Part shown: piece by piece, positions 39,940 to 40,804 of the stretch
Numbering within the stretch: position 1 is the first letter of the stretch
How the letters are laid out: the number at the start of each line of letters is the position of its first letter
Origin: Candidatus Dormiibacterota bacterium
GTDB lineage: Bacteria > Chloroflexota > Dormibacteria > Aeolococcales > Aeolococcaceae
Length of the DNA stretch: 40,804 nucleotides
Direction of reading: 5' to 3'
NCBI GenBank assembly: GCA_019245575.1
Contig: JAFARE010000039.1
Location: forward strand, 1-40,804
Translations under genes and position numbers: made by a program
The notes under the pieces: generated by a model
What the model was told of the DNA's origin: nothing
Database searches by the model: none
The model's input: only the letters and a program-made list of their open reading frames with translations

Positions 39940-40725
39940 TCAGGCGGGAGGAGCGCGGCGCCGCTGACGGCGGCGCAGGACCTCGAGGAAGACGACTCCT
40001 CCGGCGGGGAGGAAGAGCGCGGTCGCCTGCTGCGGCGAGGCCACCAGGCTCGGGCCGGAGCCGAGTCCGCCGAAGTGGCCGAGCGGCCAGATGCGCAGAA
40101 ATGCCTTGGCCAGGATGTTCTTTCGGGGCACGAAGCCGAACGACCGCGAGTCGCTGGAGAAGTTGCGGTTGTCGCCCATCACCCAGTACTTGCCGGAGGG
40201 GATGGTGATCGGCTGCGCTGTGGCCGACGCGGTGCCGTCGGGGCGGCAGCAGAAATCCTGCGTCGTCCACGCGGTGGGCAGATATGGCTCCTGCAGCACC
40301 TGGAACTGCCCCTGCCCCCCGGGCTTGATCAGCACCTCGGGGCGGCCGTGGCTGCCGTCGATCTCGAGCACGTCGCCGGGCAGGCCGATCACGCGCTTGA
40401 TGAAGTCGCGCGATGGATCGGTGGGCGGCTCGAGGATGACGATGTCGCCGCGCTGCGGGTTGCCGCCGAAGTCATAGGAGACCTTGCTCGCCAGGAGCAG
40501 GTCCTGGTCCTGCAGCGTGCCCACCATGCTGGTGCCCTCGACCCGCACGGTCTGCAGCGCATTCCAGATGATGATGTAGAGGATCAGGGCTATCAGCACG
40601 ACCTCGATGAGGTCGCGGGCCCAGCCCGGCATGCCCCAGAAGCGCCGCCGGCGGGTTCGCTCGGGCTGGTCCGGGCCTGACGGCGGCTGCGCCGTCTCGT
40701 CAGGCGCAGGGACTGTCTGGGTCAC
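39940..40725 (-). CDS. lepB: Signal peptidase I
   Basis: 261 residues. One N-terminal helix (residues ~37-54, RDLIEVVLIALILYIIIWNA), then the catalytic Ser66 in VEGTSMVGTL and Lys110 in DFIKRVIGLPGDVLEI, and GDNRNFSSDSRSFGFVP (Box E). A hydrophobic stretch near the C-terminus (ATALFLPAGGVVFLEVL) may make a second helix, followed by a basic RRRQRRRAPPA end. The extracytoplasmic domain has a Cys-Cys pair (DFCCRPDG) unusual for this family. GTG at 40725 is seven bases from a CATAAT -10-like hexamer. It cleaves signal peptides at the outer membrane face. Confidence 0.94.
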   Translation of the reverse strand: MTQTVPAPDETAQPPSGPDQPERTRRRRFWGMPGWARDLIEVVLIALILYIIIWNALQTVRVEGTSMVGTLQDQDLLLASKVSYDFGGNPQRGDIVILEPPTDPSRDFIKRVIGLPGDVLEIDGSHGRPEVLIKPGGQGQFQVLQEPYLPTAWTTQDFCCRPDGTASATAQPITIPSGKYWVMGDNRNFSSDSRSFGFVPRKNILAKAFLRIWPLGHFGGLGSGPSLVASPQQATALFLPAGGVVFLEVLRRRQRRRAPPA

Positions 40726-40732
40726 TCGACCG

Positions 40733-40738
40733 ATTATG
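40733..40738 (-). promoter_or_regulatory. -10-like CATAAT before lepB
   Basis: CATAAT on the minus strand (five of six bases of TATAAT) ends seven bases before the GTG at 40725, the short spacing seen for other start codons here. Predicts a leaderless transcript. Confidence 0.35.
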
Positions 40739-40804
40739 AGGGTTGGCCTCCGGCAGCCCTGTCCCGGCTGCCAGAATGGTTCACGGTGCCGGCGGGGGGC
40801 GGCT

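Noticed and set aside
1-40804. CRISPR array, insertion sequence, integrase or att site
   Set aside because: No evenly spaced direct repeats, transposase or recombinase motifs were found; gene order is typical chromosomal.

Overview
The window is a gene-dense, very GC-rich bacterial chromosome segment that carries the replication-origin neighbourhood: dnaA, dnaN, recF and a DciA-like gene, plus the divergent block rpmH-rnpA-yidD-yidC-jag. A Shine-Dalgarno-poor, GTG-rich start repertoire, an InhA/FabI-type enoyl reductase, DUF4388 and GT87 proteins and a monoderm-style YidC point to an actinobacterial, Chloroflexota or Dormibacterota-like lineage. I cannot fix the phylum from sequence alone. 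No mobile element, CRISPR array, tRNA or rRNA was seen.

Left part (1-8.5 kb): a partial membrane-anchored protein and a DUF421 protein read rightwards. A leftward series follows, listed in order of transcription: GGDEF/EAL receptor, inositol-phosphatase-family enzyme, fabI, fabF, macro-domain hydrolase, GT87 glycosyltransferase. The fabI-fabF-macro genes overlap end to start.

Middle (8.5-26.8 kb): a DUF72 protein and a small unknown ORF. A leftward cassette follows: SF1 helicase with two arginine tracts, glutaredoxin-PDZ fusion, ECF sigma factor, O6-alkylguanine transferase. Then come a CitE-like lyase with a small Cys-rich partner, a secreted beta-propeller, two solitary DNA methyltransferases, a SAM methyltransferase, an acyl-CoA dehydrogenase, and a compact rightward operon (Prx-like, MaoC, alpha/beta hydrolase, folP, folK). 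A leftward group holds an orphan OmpR-type regulator, a nucleoside phosphorylase and two small unknowns.

Origin region (26.8-40.8 kb): DUF4388 protein, Ig-like lipoprotein, UgtP/MGD-type glycosyltransferase, recF and dciA run rightwards and collide tail to tail with dnaN-dnaA, which run leftwards. The dnaN-dnaA gap holds a purine-rich, AT-richer tract with TAG trinucleotide repeats next to a DnaA-box-like site, resembling a DnaA-trio unwinding element. The dnaA-rpmH gap holds a consensus DnaA box pair and two divergent extended -10 promoters. The ribosomal protein/RNase P/insertase block, an M16 protease and ndk follow, with signal peptidase I convergent at the end.

Recurring themes are: (i) start codons placed 6-8 nt behind a TANNNT -10-like motif, implying leaderless transcripts; (ii) 1-4 nt start/stop overlaps implying translational coupling; (iii) GC-rich hairpins without U-tracts between convergent genes; and (iv) an apparent AUC start for rpmH.
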